DNA from: JAJISG01 sp964347325
GTDB lineage: Archaea > Thermoplasmatota > Thermoplasmata > RBG-16-68-12 > JAJISG01
Direction: 5' to 3'
Assembly: GCA_964347325.1 (NCBI GenBank)
Contig: CAYFYA010000002.1
Location: 79,863-143,862, forward strand
DNA: 64,000 bases
The translations under genes and the position numbers were made by a program. Each line of letters begins with the position of its first letter. The first letter of the stretch is position 1. The notes beneath the pieces were generated by a model. It searched no databases. It worked only from the letters and a program-made list of their open reading frames with translations, and was not told where the DNA came from. Of the stretch, positions 32,400-41,771 are shown piece by piece.

Positions 32400-35117
32400 C
32401 TAAGCTCCCTTCAGTAGAGCCCGAAGCACCGTGTGGAGAATCCCCCCGTTCCGGTAGTACTGGACCTCCACTGGGGAGTCGAGGCGTGCAAGGGCAGAGA
32501 AGGTCTTGGATTGCCCCGAAGCCGAACGCGCAGTCACCGTCAGGCTCCGACCAGGCGAGAGGTCTTCTCCAATTCCTCGAATATTGAAGACCTCGTCCCC
32601 CTTCAGGCCAAGGGCCGTCGCCCCCTCCCCTTCCCTGAACTGTAGAGGCAGGACGCCCATGCCTACCAGGTTGCTCCGATGGATCCGTTCGAAGCTCTCC
32701 GCGAGAACGGCACGAACGCCCAGGAGGCGGACGCCCTTCGCCGCCCAATCTCGGGAACTCCCAGAGCCGTACTCCTTTCCGGCGAGAACTATGAGGGGTG
32801 TCCCCTCGCCCTTGTAGCGCTGGGCAGCCTCAAAGACGGTCATCTTCTCGCCGCTGGGTAGGTGAAGTGTTACGCCCCCCTCGGTTCCGGGGACCAGGAG
32901 GTTCTTCAATCGGATGTTCGCGAAGGTGCCTCGGACCATGACTTCGTCGTTCCCGCGCCGTGAGCCGTAGGAGTTGAAGTCCTCTTGCTCAATCCCTTTC
33001 CCTATTAGGAACTGTCCAGCAGGGCTATCAACGGGAATTGCCCCTGCTGGTGAGATGTGATCTGTGGTCACTGAATCCCCCACCATGACCAACACCCGCG
33101 CCCCTCGGATCTCCTGAACAGGTGGTAGATCCGACGTGAGTTCCCGGAAAAAAGGAGGTTCTCTGATGTATGTAGATGCCGGATCCCAAGGGTAGACGAG
33201 CTCCTTGGTTCCCTCGATGGAGTTCCACGTCTCGTTGCCCCTGAAGACGTCCTTGTAGCGGTCCCTGAACTGTTCCGGCGTGACCGCCTCTCCCACCGCT
33301 TGACGAATCTCATCCTGGGTCGGCCAGATGTCCTTCAAGAAGACATGATTGCCGTTCAGGTCCGTTCCCAAGGGATCACTAGTCAGGTCAATATCCGTGG
33401 AGCCCGCCAAGGCGTAGGCGACCACTAGGGCCGGTGATGCCAGGTAGCTCGCCTTAACGAGAGGGTGAATCCTTCCCTCGAAATTCCGGTTGCCGCTGAG
33501 GACCGCCGAGGCCACCAAGTCGCCCTCCGTCACGGCTCTCTCGACCTCTGGGGGTAGAGGGCCACTGTTGCCAATGCAGGTTGTGCATCCGTAGCCAACC
33601 AGGTAGAATCCCAGTTGCTCGAGATGGGGGAGTAGGCCAGCCTTCTCCAGGTAGTTGGTCACCACGCGCGACCCGGGGGCGAGACTCGTCTTGACGTAGG
33701 GAGGAACACGAAGCCCTCTATCCGCGGCCTTCTTCGCCAGGAGTCCCGCTCCTAACATCACCGAGGGGTTGGAGGTGTTGGTGCAGCTCGTGATGGCAGC
33801 GATGACGAGAGCGCCGTGACCTAGCGTGTGGCGGGCACCGTTGTATGTTACGTGAGCAACGCGCCCCATCTCCTCCTCTTTCAAGGCGAATCCCTGGGCG
33901 GCCGTTGGGGCCTTGAGGGCGCGGCGGAAAGCTTCTTTCATTTCGGGAAGGGCGATGCGGTCGTGGGGGCGCTTCGGCCCCGCTAGGCTTGGCTCCACGG
34001 TCCCGAGGTCGAGGCTTACGGTTTGGGTGAATTCCGGATTCGGGGAGTTCTCGGTGCGGAAGAGGCCCTGTTCCTTTGCGTACCGTTCAACGAGGTCGAC
34101 CTGGTCCTCGCTCCTGCCAGTGAGCCGCAGGTAGTCGAGGGTCATCTCGTCGATGGGGAAGTATCCTATTGTCGCCCCCTGTTCCGGGGACATATTGCTC
34201 ATGGTGGCGCGGTCTGGAACACTCAGGCTGGGGAGACCGTCACCGAAGTACTCCACGAACTTGCCTACCACACCCTTCTTGCGGAGCATCTCCGTGGCGG
34301 TCAGGACCAGATCCGTGGCGGTGGCGCCTTGGGCGAGCTCACCGTAGAGCTCGAAGCCGATGACCTCTGGCGTGAGGATGTACAGCGGTAGCCCCAATAT
34401 GGCTGCCTCAGCCTCGATGCCCCCTACACCCCAACCCAGCACGCCGAGACCGTTTACCATGGGGGTGTGGGAGTCCGTGCCTACAAGGCTGTCCGGGAGG
34501 GCTACCTGTCCAGCATCCTCCGCCCGCAGGGTAACTACAGGGGCCAGATACTCCAAGTTCACTTGGTGAACGATACCCGTGGAGGGAGGGACCACTCGGA
34601 AATCGCGTAAGGCGTTCTGTCCCCAGTGCAGGAACTCGTAACGCTCACGGTTGCGGTGGAACTCGATCTCTGAGTTCAGCCTAAGGGCCTCCGGGGTCCC
34701 GAAGCGGTCTACTTGAATGGAGTGGTCTATCACCAGGTCCACTGGCACATGGGGCTGGATCAGGCCCGGTTCTCCACCCATCCGCGCCATAGCAGATCTC
34801 ATGGCGGCCAGGTCGACTAGACTAGGCACGCCCGTGAAGTCCTGAAGGAGAACCCGGGCGGGTTTGAATGGGATCTCCCGATCCCCTGGGTGGCGCGGGT
34901 TCCAGCGCGCGAGAGTTTCGATGTGCTCAGCGGTGACTTCGAAGCCGTCCTCGTGGCGGAGCATGGACTCCAAGAGCACCAGAAGGGAGCGCGGCAAACG
35001 TGAGACCTCCGCAACGCCCTCTTCCTCGAGCTTGGGCAAGCGGTAGAACGCAGCCTTGCCGCGCCCCGAGTCGAACGTCGAGCAGGTGCTATAACTATCG
35101 GTTTCTGGGTCCGTCAC
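32400..35117 (-). CDS. acnA: Aconitate hydratase (AcnA type)
   Basis: A 905-residue aconitase/IRP1-type enzyme isomerising citrate to isocitrate in the TCA cycle. The 4Fe-4S ligands are in ITSCTNTSNPSVM and YGCTTCIGNSGPLPPEV. Other landmarks are FHWGQ-like LHWGQNALRD, GTDSHTPMVNGLGVLGWGVGG in parts, GDSVTTDHISPAGAIP and the swivelling-domain GSGSSRDWAAKG. The length is full for bacterial-type AcnA. This version is often found in aerobic archaea and may be of bacterial ancestry. It is followed closely by no other TCA gene; the upstream neighbour on the same strand is an unknown 227-residue protein 110 bases away. Confidence 0.97.
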   Translation of the reverse strand: MTDPETDSYSTCSTFDSGRGKAAFYRLPKLEEEGVAEVSRLPRSLLVLLESMLRHEDGFEVTAEHIETLARWNPRHPGDREIPFKPARVLLQDFTGVPSLVDLAAMRSAMARMGGEPGLIQPHVPVDLVIDHSIQVDRFGTPEALRLNSEIEFHRNRERYEFLHWGQNALRDFRVVPPSTGIVHQVNLEYLAPVVTLRAEDAGQVALPDSLVGTDSHTPMVNGLGVLGWGVGGIEAEAAILGLPLYILTPEVIGFELYGELAQGATATDLVLTATEMLRKKGVVGKFVEYFGDGLPSLSVPDRATMSNMSPEQGATIGYFPIDEMTLDYLRLTGRSEDQVDLVERYAKEQGLFRTENSPNPEFTQTVSLDLGTVEPSLAGPKRPHDRIALPEMKEAFRRALKAPTAAQGFALKEEEMGRVAHVTYNGARHTLGHGALVIAAITSCTNTSNPSVMLGAGLLAKKAADRGLRVPPYVKTSLAPGSRVVTNYLEKAGLLPHLEQLGFYLVGYGCTTCIGNSGPLPPEVERAVTEGDLVASAVLSGNRNFEGRIHPLVKASYLASPALVVAYALAGSTDIDLTSDPLGTDLNGNHVFLKDIWPTQDEIRQAVGEAVTPEQFRDRYKDVFRGNETWNSIEGTKELVYPWDPASTYIREPPFFRELTSDLPPVQEIRGARVLVMVGDSVTTDHISPAGAIPVDSPAGQFLIGKGIEQEDFNSYGSRRGNDEVMVRGTFANIRLKNLLVPGTEGGVTLHLPSGEKMTVFEAAQRYKGEGTPLIVLAGKEYGSGSSRDWAAKGVRLLGVRAVLAESFERIHRSNLVGMGVLPLQFREGEGATALGLKGDEVFNIRGIGEDLSPGRSLTVTARSASGQSKTFSALARLDSPVEVQYYRNGGILHTVLRALLKGA

Positions 35118-35227
35118 GCGCCAACCTCCCGCTTTGGAGTGGGAGTCCCGGAAAGCCTAAAAATCTACCCAACACTCGCTTAATAAGCTTGGGCCGAATC
35201 GCCTCCCGTCGCCGTGCTTGGGCTTCT

Positions 35228-35911
35228 CTACAGACGATCATAAGCGCGCAGGATGAGTTCTGGTAAGTCCTTGTACGGGACCTTAGGCGCCCTACCGAGT
35301 TTCTTCCGCAGGTCGACTCCGGCGACGGCGGACCAAGCCGCATTGCCGATTACGGAGCGGGCGCAAAGGGACTGGGACTCCGGCGAGGCGTTCTCGTCCC
35401 AATCATTGCCCAGCTTCTCTGCTGCCATGAGAGAGAAACGGAACTCCGCGGCTCCGGGGACGTCCTTGTCATCCAGGGCCTGGGCCAGACGCGTCGTGTA
35501 GGTGTCGAAGTCGATCTGCCCCGCCTCCCACGCTTCAACGAGGGGAAAGCAGTCCGCACTCCCACAGATGCCTATGCTGACGCTCTCCGCCACCCGCAGA
35601 GCATTCTCTGCAGCCCGCCGATGGTCCCCTCGACGTTGGTGTTCCGTCGCCGCGGTCAGGAAGTAGATGTGATGTAGGAGCTCGAAGAGGGCGGCGCCCT
35701 CCTGCATTTCCTTCCACCTCTCCAGGAGGGGCTTCACATTACGCTGGAGCTTCCCCTCGGCCCCCAGGAGGTCGTCCAGTGCCTGCGATTCCTCCCACAG
35801 GTCAGCGCGAAGCTGTTCGGAGTCTCCATCCCACCCGGGCATCCACAAGAAGTTGTGCAACTCCCGAATGTCCTTCCCCATCCGCCCCTCCAGGGTCTCG
35901 AAGGAGGCCAT
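35228..35911 (-). CDS. Hypothetical helical protein, 227 residues
   Basis: I do not recognise this protein. It is predicted soluble and mainly helical, with aromatic-rich patches (ELHNFLWMPGWDGD) near the N-terminus, FELLHHIYFLTAATEHQRRG in the middle and VPYKDLPELILRAYDRL at the end. Two or three cysteines lie near ICGSADCFP, without a metal-site pattern. ATG at 35911 is chosen because a TATA-like CCCTTATATTTCG at 35937-35949 lies about 30 bases upstream. The frame begins six bases earlier at 35917. It lies upstream of aconitase on the same strand. Confidence 0.6.
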   Translation of the reverse strand: MASFETLEGRMGKDIRELHNFLWMPGWDGDSEQLRADLWEESQALDDLLGAEGKLQRNVKPLLERWKEMQEGAALFELLHHIYFLTAATEHQRRGDHRRAAENALRVAESVSIGICGSADCFPLVEAWEAGQIDFDTYTTRLAQALDDKDVPGAAEFRFSLMAAEKLGNDWDENASPESQSLCARSVIGNAAWSAVAGVDLRKKLGRAPKVPYKDLPELILRAYDRL

Positions 35912-36045
35912 GGTCAACCAGGCAACCGATCGGTCGGGCGAAATATAAGGGTAGGGTGGTCCAGGAATTCTTCGCGTGAGGGTACAGAGGCGCTATCGTG
36001 CCCGTGCAGGAATCTTGATTAGGGAGTCTTCTCTAGGTTTGGCAG

Positions 36046-36789
36046 GTGGACGTCGAAGATTCGGCCGGTGACGAGCCAGGTACCCGAGTACCTGAGAAAG
36101 AGTCACGGGCTACGCTCCCGTCCCGGGGTGGAATACGAGGCCGCATTGGTTGGGACCCTCTTGAGCCTGGCCTGGTCCTCGTGGCACTGATCCTCGTGGT
36201 CTTAGCCTCCCTCACTCCGTGGTGGGGTGTTGTCTTGGACACCACGAGGCCCGGCTACGCATCGAGTTCCGGCGTCGACTTTGGACTCTGGTCCGCAGAG
36301 GATTGGGACTTCGCCGCCCTTCCAGGCACCGTCTTTCGACGATCCACCGTGTTGCCGTGGTGGGACTTTGTCGTGGAGTACCCTGAGTTCGCGGCCTATG
36401 ACGATACAGCAATTCTACTGCTTGCTCTATGGGGAGGGACCCTGGCACTCTCCCTGTACGCACTCCTGAGTCGTCGGGTCATCGGGCCTCGTGGTCGGGG
36501 CCTGCCCACGGTGGCACAGGCTGCTGCTCTGATCGCGGTCGCCGCCATGGTTATCCTAACCGCCGTGCTGTTCCCTGCGGTCGCCGACACTGGCAGCTTC
36601 TTCGGGGTGGACGGACGTCTCTCGTGGGGGCCCAAGGTGGGCTGGTTTGTCTGCCTCGCCGCCCTGCCTTTCCTCTTTTTCTCCACCGCCATTGCCTGGG
36701 GTACCGACCGCAGGCTACGAGGTCACTGCTGGTTCTGCTTCCGTGAGGTGTCGGGCGAGGTCTGCGAGTATTGTGGGAAGCACCAGTAG
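36046..36789 (+). CDS. Four-helix membrane protein with C-terminal zinc ribbon
   Basis: A 247-residue protein of unknown function. After a charged, disordered N-terminus of about 35 residues come four hydrophobic segments (LVLVALILVVLASLTPW, LLLALWGGTLALSLYALL, an Ala/Ile/Val-rich helix, VGWFVCLAALPFLFFSTAIAW in pieces). A cytoplasmic tail with two CxxC pairs (CWFCF, CEYCGKHQ) forms a zinc ribbon. Membrane proteins with such tails are common in archaea and are not otherwise annotated. It starts at GTG 36046; TTGATTAG at about 36014-36021 is the best TATA candidate, 25-32 bases away. It is convergent with the M3 peptidase, eight bases apart. Confidence 0.7.
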   Translation: MDVEDSAGDEPGTRVPEKESRATLPSRGGIRGRIGWDPLEPGLVLVALILVVLASLTPWWGVVLDTTRPGYASSSGVDFGLWSAEDWDFAALPGTVFRRSTVLPWWDFVVEYPEFAAYDDTAILLLALWGGTLALSLYALLSRRVIGPRGRGLPTVAQAAALIAVAAMVILTAVLFPAVADTGSFFGVDGRLSWGPKVGWFVCLAALPFLFFSTAIAWGTDRRLRGHCWFCFREVSGEVCEYCGKHQ

Positions 36790-36797
36790 GAAGGGAC

Positions 36798-38798
36798 TCA
36801 GCCAGTTCCCTCGTCCAACCAAGCCTGGAACGCGTCAAATCCCTGCTCCCTTCCGAGGAAATCCGACACCAGTTCAGCGGCTGGCTTGTTGCTTCCCTGC
36901 TCGAGAATCGTCCGTCTGTACCTCAGTGCTTCAGGTTTCTCCGTCAGGGACGGCTGCTCAAGGAAGACACTGAACAGGTCCTTCGCGATAACCAGGGACC
37001 ACATGTAGGTGTAGTAGATGGCTGAATAGCTGTTAAGGTGGCCGAAGCCGCACTGGAAGTAGGTGTCCTCAAACCACGGGAGGAGGTCGTACCTCTGGTG
37101 CAGCTGCTTGGCCATGGCGGAAGTGTCCACCTTGGTGGCATCGCGATTGTAGTAGTTGAGCGACAGGGCAGCCAGGTACATCTGTCGGCGGACATTGAGC
37201 CCCCGCGAGACGGCCTCGGCCTTCTTCATACGCTGGACCAGCTCTGACGGGATCGGCTCTCCCGTCTTGTAGTGGGTGGCGAAGCCCTGCAACACCTCGG
37301 GGTCCCGGCCCCACTCCTCAAGGAGCTGGGAGGGCACCTCGATGAAGTCCCACTCCATGAAGGAGGGGGCGTTCTTTGCCCACTTGACCCGACCTGAGAG
37401 CATGCTGTGGAGGAGGTGGCCGAACTCGTGGAAGAAGGTGATTACCTGGGTGTGTTCCATGAGGGCTGGACCCTTGCTGGGATCTGGGAAGTTGCACATC
37501 AGGACGCCTTGGGGCAACTGAATGCCGCCGACCCCACGGACGACAGTGGCGGAAGCGGCATGGCTGAACTTCCCCTCCCTCGGGTACAGGTCGAGGTAGA
37601 ACCTGCCGATCTGTGAATCCCCCTCGTATACGTCGTACGTCAAGACAGACTCGTGCCAGATGCGGCTCTCGTCAGCGCGCTCGTATCGGAGGCCGTAGAG
37701 TTCGCCAGTGATACCAAGAAGACCTTCGAGGACCTTCCCAAACTGGAAGTAGTACCGGGCTTCGCGCGCGTCGAAGCCGTACTCCTCCGCCTTAATGACC
37801 TCTGGGTAGTAGAACCGGTCCCAGACGTTGACTTCTACCGCACCGGGCTCGTCCTTCCTCTTCCTTGCCAGGAGGGCATCGTGGTCCGAATGTGCAGGCC
37901 CGTCAGCCGCCAGCGTGACCCTCTCGATGAACTCTGCGGCGGCAGCGCTGGAACCTATCATCTTGTCTTCGGTGATGAAGTCCGCGTAGTGGTCATAACC
38001 CAAGATCCTCGCCAGCTCATGACGCTTGGAGAGCAGCCTGTCAAGCACCTCGAGGTTGTCCGGGTGGCCTTTATTCATATAGGCCTTCATCAGGCGTTTT
38101 CTGACGTCAGCTCTCTTCGCGTAACGGAGGACAGGGAATAGGTCGGGGTACTGGGTTGTGATGGTAATCTTGCCATCGTCACCCGGCGGGTGCGCCTCAA
38201 TGAAGTCCTTCGGCAACCCCTCCAGCTCGTCAGCATTTTCCATCTTGATCGAACGCACGTCGTCGTTGATTCTGCGATCGAATTCCTGGCCTATGGCGAC
38301 GATCGCGTCCCTGAGCTTCTTGATCTTTGCCCTTGTGGCGTCGTCGCGGTCGACACCTGCCCGTCGGAAGTCCCGGAGGATCTTGAAGACGGCGTAGCGC
38401 GTCTCCTCGTCCTCGCCTTCGACATCGAGGGCGGCGAAGGCCTCGAACAGCTCTCGGTTCAGGGAGAGTTCTGTCTCGAAACTCTTGGCCGCTTGGTGCA
38501 CCTTCTCGCCCGCGCCGCGCATGGCCTTGTCCGGGTGCAAATTGAAGAGGTCGTCCCCCTGGTTGGATACCTCAAAGTAGTCCAACTGCAGTTCATTGAA
38601 GGGGACCAAGGTGTTCTCCACTGTCCTCGGACCCTCGACTGTGAGGATTCCTTTCAGAACCTCCCGGGCGTGACCCAGGCTTTCCTTCGCCCTCTGCGAA
38701 ACCTCCTCTGGAGAGCCAGCAAACATCAGTTTCGGGGTCGTCAACCCTCCACTCATTACCTCACCCACTTCATCGCCTCGGTCGGTGCTGCTGACCAT
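36798..38798 (-). CDS. M3-family oligopeptidase (PepF/thimet-like)
   Basis: A 666-residue cytoplasmic zinc metallopeptidase that degrades oligopeptides. The zinc motif HEFGH is in VITFFHEFGHLLHSML, with the third ligand region FMEWDFIEVPSQLLEEW just after. Other family features are DLYPREGKFSHAA and FGHLNSYSAIYYTYMWS near the C-terminus. The open frame runs back to 39053, but that part is antisense to the DM13 gene and non-homologous. ATG 38798, with GGAGG five bases upstream, is the supported start; MSGGLTTPK at 38756 is an alternative. It presumably completes breakdown of proteasome products. Confidence 0.92.
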   Translation of the reverse strand: MVSSTDRGDEVGEVMSGGLTTPKLMFAGSPEEVSQRAKESLGHAREVLKGILTVEGPRTVENTLVPFNELQLDYFEVSNQGDDLFNLHPDKAMRGAGEKVHQAAKSFETELSLNRELFEAFAALDVEGEDEETRYAVFKILRDFRRAGVDRDDATRAKIKKLRDAIVAIGQEFDRRINDDVRSIKMENADELEGLPKDFIEAHPPGDDGKITITTQYPDLFPVLRYAKRADVRKRLMKAYMNKGHPDNLEVLDRLLSKRHELARILGYDHYADFITEDKMIGSSAAAAEFIERVTLAADGPAHSDHDALLARKRKDEPGAVEVNVWDRFYYPEVIKAEEYGFDAREARYYFQFGKVLEGLLGITGELYGLRYERADESRIWHESVLTYDVYEGDSQIGRFYLDLYPREGKFSHAASATVVRGVGGIQLPQGVLMCNFPDPSKGPALMEHTQVITFFHEFGHLLHSMLSGRVKWAKNAPSFMEWDFIEVPSQLLEEWGRDPEVLQGFATHYKTGEPIPSELVQRMKKAEAVSRGLNVRRQMYLAALSLNYYNRDATKVDTSAMAKQLHQRYDLLPWFEDTYFQCGFGHLNSYSAIYYTYMWSLVIAKDLFSVFLEQPSLTEKPEALRYRRTILEQGSNKPAAELVSDFLGREQGFDAFQAWLDEGTG

Positions 38799-38901
38799 GA
38801 GGCCCTCCGGCTTAAGAAGCTTACTTGGCGTGCCGGGTCGGTGCCACATTTGGGTCTGATTTTGGGATACGGTCTTATGTGAAGCGGTCACCTCCAGAAG
38901 C

Positions 38902-39375
38902 GTGGAACTTTCCCGACGCGCGTTGGTAATAACCGCCGTGGTTCTGGTAGTCCTCGCAATCTTTGCGTGGTACTTGATCTCCCCCCTCTTCATTGCTACG
39001 GTCGGCCAGGAGGAACTTGGGGAAGGGTTCGGCACCGTTCTAGCTACCGGCACCTTTACGGACGGAGCACCGGGACACTACGGCTCTGGCAGCGCGACCG
39101 TTCTGACAGACGGCGCCTCCTACCTCTTGCGGTTTGAAGAGTTCTCCGTCACCAACGGGCCGGGACTCCACGTCTACCTGTCGAGGGGGGCTCTGGTCGG
39201 TAGCGGCGACCTGGACCTTGGGGCCCTCAAAGCCTCCCAGGGGTCCTCAAACTACAACATCCCCGCTGGCATTGACCCACTGGAGTTCAGTTACGTCGTC
39301 ATATGGTGCGTGCCCTTCTCAGTTCAGTTCGCCTACGCTCCGTTGAGTCCGCTTGACGGGAGCTATCCGAGGTGA
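38902..39375 (+). CDS. DM13-domain protein with N-terminal membrane anchor
   Basis: A 157-residue protein: one N-terminal membrane segment (ALVITAVVLVVLAIFAWYL) followed by an extracytoplasmic DM13 domain, suggested from comparative analysis to have a redox or electron-transfer role. Domain features are TGTFTDGAPGHYGSGSATV, FSVTNGPGLHVYLS, LGALKASQGSSNYNIP, and the invariant cysteine in VVIWCVPFSVQFAYAPL. It starts at GTG 38902. GGTCTTATGTG near 38868-38878 could be the TATA, about 27 bases upstream, so the mRNA may be leaderless. It is divergent from the M3 peptidase. Confidence 0.85.
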   Translation: MELSRRALVITAVVLVVLAIFAWYLISPLFIATVGQEELGEGFGTVLATGTFTDGAPGHYGSGSATVLTDGASYLLRFEEFSVTNGPGLHVYLSRGALVGSGDLDLGALKASQGSSNYNIPAGIDPLEFSYVVIWCVPFSVQFAYAPLSPLDGSYPR

Positions 39376-39517
39376 ACTTGCAGGCTAGCGACTCACAACC
39401 CCCATCCCAGGCAGTCAGGGCCCCCCTCCTCCTGTCGCCGAGCTGTATCATAAGATGCGCCAACACGTCCGCCTCCGTTTCACTAAACCTTTAACGGCAC
39501 ATCCGCCTCATCCGATC

Positions 39518-40462
39518 ATGGCCCGACGCTGGGTCGACTACGCCATCTTCGCTCTCCTCAGCCTTATCTGGGGGAGTACTTGGTTGGCCATCAAGATCGG
39601 CCTCGAAGGGGCTCCCCCATTCTTGGGGGCCTCCCTGAGGTTCGTCATAGCGGCTGCCGTCCTGGTCATCCTTTCGATTGCCCTACGTGCTCCGTGGCCT
39701 CGGGGTCGCCTGGAGTGGAGCGTCGTGGTCTTCATCGGGATTGTCATGTTCGTTCTGGACTATGGGCTGATCTACTGGGCCGAGGCCAACGGCGTCGAGT
39801 CGGCCCTGGCAGCTGTCCTGTTCGCCACGATGCCCTTTCAGACGGCGCTCATGGCCCACGCCATGGTGAGGCAGGAGAGGCTCTCGGCAAGGGGGATTGT
39901 CGGTATCTCCATCGGGTTCGGCGGCATCGTCCTGGTCTTTAGCGGCGAACTCGGAGGCGTTGGCGTGGAGAAGGCTCTCCCGATGCTAGCCGTCATAGTG
40001 AGTGCGGCGTGCGCCTCAGCGGCCTCCGTCGCCGTGAAACGATGGGGTCGGAAAGCCAGCCCCTACACCTGGAACGCCGCGGCTATGGCTATTGGCGCTA
40101 CCGGGCTGGCGGCTCTATCCCTCGGCGCAAGAGAGCCGCTGGTGGTTCCGGGCTGGCCGGAGGGAATCCTCTCCATCTTGTACCTAGCCATCTTTGGAAC
40201 TGTCATCGCCTTCGTGGGTTACCTGCGACTGCTCAAGACGATCCCGGTCACGACTATGTCCTTCATCGCTTTCATCACACCCATCGTCGCCCTTCTTCTC
40301 GGGGTAGGTCTCGCTTCGGAGACCCTGGAACCCATTGCCGGCGTAGGAGCTGCGGTGACCTTGGGCGGAATAGCCCTGTACTCCTGGCGGAGAAAGATCC
40401 CCGTTGCTGCATCCGCGGAGGCTGCTCCGACACCGCTCGATCCTGGAACCCGTGGGAGTTAG
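39518..40462 (+). CDS. EamA/DMT family transporter
   Basis: A 314-residue membrane protein with ten predicted helices in two EamA repeats (FALLSLIWGSTWLAIKIGL in repeat 1; FIAFITPIVALLLGVGLASETL at the end of repeat 2). Members export amino acids, nucleotides or other metabolites; the substrate is unknown. The frame begins at 39455, but ATG 39518 starts precisely at the conserved MARRWVDY and lies about 25-30 bases after ACCTTTAAC (39487-39495), a plausible TATA for a leaderless message. Confidence 0.92.
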   Translation: MARRWVDYAIFALLSLIWGSTWLAIKIGLEGAPPFLGASLRFVIAAAVLVILSIALRAPWPRGRLEWSVVVFIGIVMFVLDYGLIYWAEANGVESALAAVLFATMPFQTALMAHAMVRQERLSARGIVGISIGFGGIVLVFSGELGGVGVEKALPMLAVIVSAACASAASVAVKRWGRKASPYTWNAAAMAIGATGLAALSLGAREPLVVPGWPEGILSILYLAIFGTVIAFVGYLRLLKTIPVTTMSFIAFITPIVALLLGVGLASETLEPIAGVGAAVTLGGIALYSWRRKIPVAASAEAAPTPLDPGTRGS

Positions 40463-40515
40463 GTCACACCTCCATTTGCCGGGGAGACAGAGGTTCCATC
40501 AACACAAGGGAGGTT

Positions 40516-41100
40516 CTAATCACCAGCTGAGGGGGACGGTCCGGCGGCCTCCTTCCCCCAAAGGCCCAAGTTCTCCACCGCCACGAGGTACACGAGCCAC
40601 GCCGTCGCCGATCCCGCGGAGGCGGTCTCTGGGACCGCCACCCCGCCCCCGTAGACGCCAATCCAGTATAGGATCCACACGAGCATGTAGGCCGCTACCG
40701 GAGCTACTGTTAGCAGGCTTCGGGCTTCCACGGCGTAGACGATCATCGCTGCCCACAACAACAAGAAGAAGGTCACGGAGACGACGCCGTGAAGAGTACC
40801 GTAGACCTCATCGAACACGCTGACGGACTGTAGTGCCAGGGCGGCTAGTATGAGGGCAACAGCAGTGAAGAGTCGACGAAATCTGAGGTTTAGCAGCCCG
40901 TACGCCAGTAGCAGGAAGCCGCCGAAGAACAGGCCGAAGTTGTAGTACGGCGCTGCTGCACTTGCCGTCGAGTGCCCGAGGTCGCTGAGGGCGTTGGAAC
41001 CCCACGAGAACCAGGGGGAGAGGCTAATGGAGTAGCCTATGAATGCATAGGCTACGGCTGGCCCTAGGATGGCCAGAATCCAGGTCCTCCCGACATTCAT
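40516..41100 (-). CDS. DUF998 family membrane protein
   Basis: A 194-residue integral membrane protein with about six helices. The segment FSWGSNALSDLGHSTAS near residue 30 is the DUF998 hallmark (N-x-LSDLG). The function is unknown, though DUF998 proteins are widespread in archaea and actinobacteria. The C-terminus is a short hydrophilic tail. It is convergent with the EamA gene with a 53-base gap. Confidence 0.85.
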   Translation of the reverse strand: MNVGRTWILAILGPAVAYAFIGYSISLSPWFSWGSNALSDLGHSTASAAAPYYNFGLFFGGFLLLAYGLLNLRFRRLFTAVALILAALALQSVSVFDEVYGTLHGVVSVTFFLLLWAAMIVYAVEARSLLTVAPVAAYMLVWILYWIGVYGGGVAVPETASAGSATAWLVYLVAVENLGLWGKEAAGPSPSAGD

Positions 41101-41197
41101 GGGACTGCATGCTGCTGAGGATACGTATAGGTGTTGGCAAGAGGATCGGCGGGTCAGCGTTATGATTTAGCTACGGTGCGCATACAGACTGTCGACC

Positions 41198-41632
41198 ATG
41201 TCGAGTGAGGAGCACTTCAGGAAGCTAGAGCGTATGTACGCGCGTGCGCCTATCAACGAGTACTTTAGGCCCAAGCTACACGTTCTTGAAGGCAGCACCG
41301 AGGTTGTCATGCCCGTCCGACGGGACCTCTTCCATGCGGCCGAGGGCATTCATGGAGCAGTCTTCTTCAAGATCCTGGACGATGCTGCCTTCTTCGCCGT
41401 CAACTCCCTAGTCGAAGACGTCTTCGTCCTCACCGTTTCCTTCACAATCTACTTCACGAGGCCTGTGTCGGGCGGCGAGCTGAGAGCCACGGGCCGGGTC
41501 GTTCACGCCTCCAGGAGGCTGTTCGTCGCCGAATCAGAGATCGTGGACTCCGACGGCCGTCAGGTTGCTCGGGGCAGCGGTACCTTCATGCGGAGCAACA
41601 TCACGCTGGACCGCAGGGTCGGGTATGAGTGA
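41198..41632 (+). CDS. PaaI-like hotdog-fold thioesterase
   Basis: A 144-residue hotdog protein, probably hydrolysing acyl-CoA thioesters. The active-site helix HAAEGIHGAVFFKILDDAAFFAVNS carries the HGxxxxxxDxA pattern of PaaI-type enzymes, followed by SFTIYFTRPV and ATGRVVHASRRLFVAESEI. A TATA-like ATGATTTAG at about 41161-41169 lies roughly 30 bases before the ATG. It could serve aromatic or fatty acid metabolism; the diiron oxygenase-like gene is 7 kb away and not linked. Confidence 0.88.
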   Translation: MSSEEHFRKLERMYARAPINEYFRPKLHVLEGSTEVVMPVRRDLFHAAEGIHGAVFFKILDDAAFFAVNSLVEDVFVLTVSFTIYFTRPVSGGELRATGRVVHASRRLFVAESEIVDSDGRQVARGSGTFMRSNITLDRRVGYE

Positions 41633-41771
41633 ACTGGCGGCTCTGCGGCCTATTGGCCATCCCGGAGCTCAGCTGTTGCCCGTCCCAACGGAATCCTACC
41701 GAAAGGTTAATTGCGATACGTCCTTGGCTTGAGTCGGCCGAAAGGACAACCACACGGCAGGTGTGAGAGCG

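Noticed and set aside
38799..39053. N-terminal extension of the M3 peptidase frame
   Set aside because: Antisense to the DM13 gene, low-complexity and non-homologous; ATG 38798 has a good ribosome binding site.
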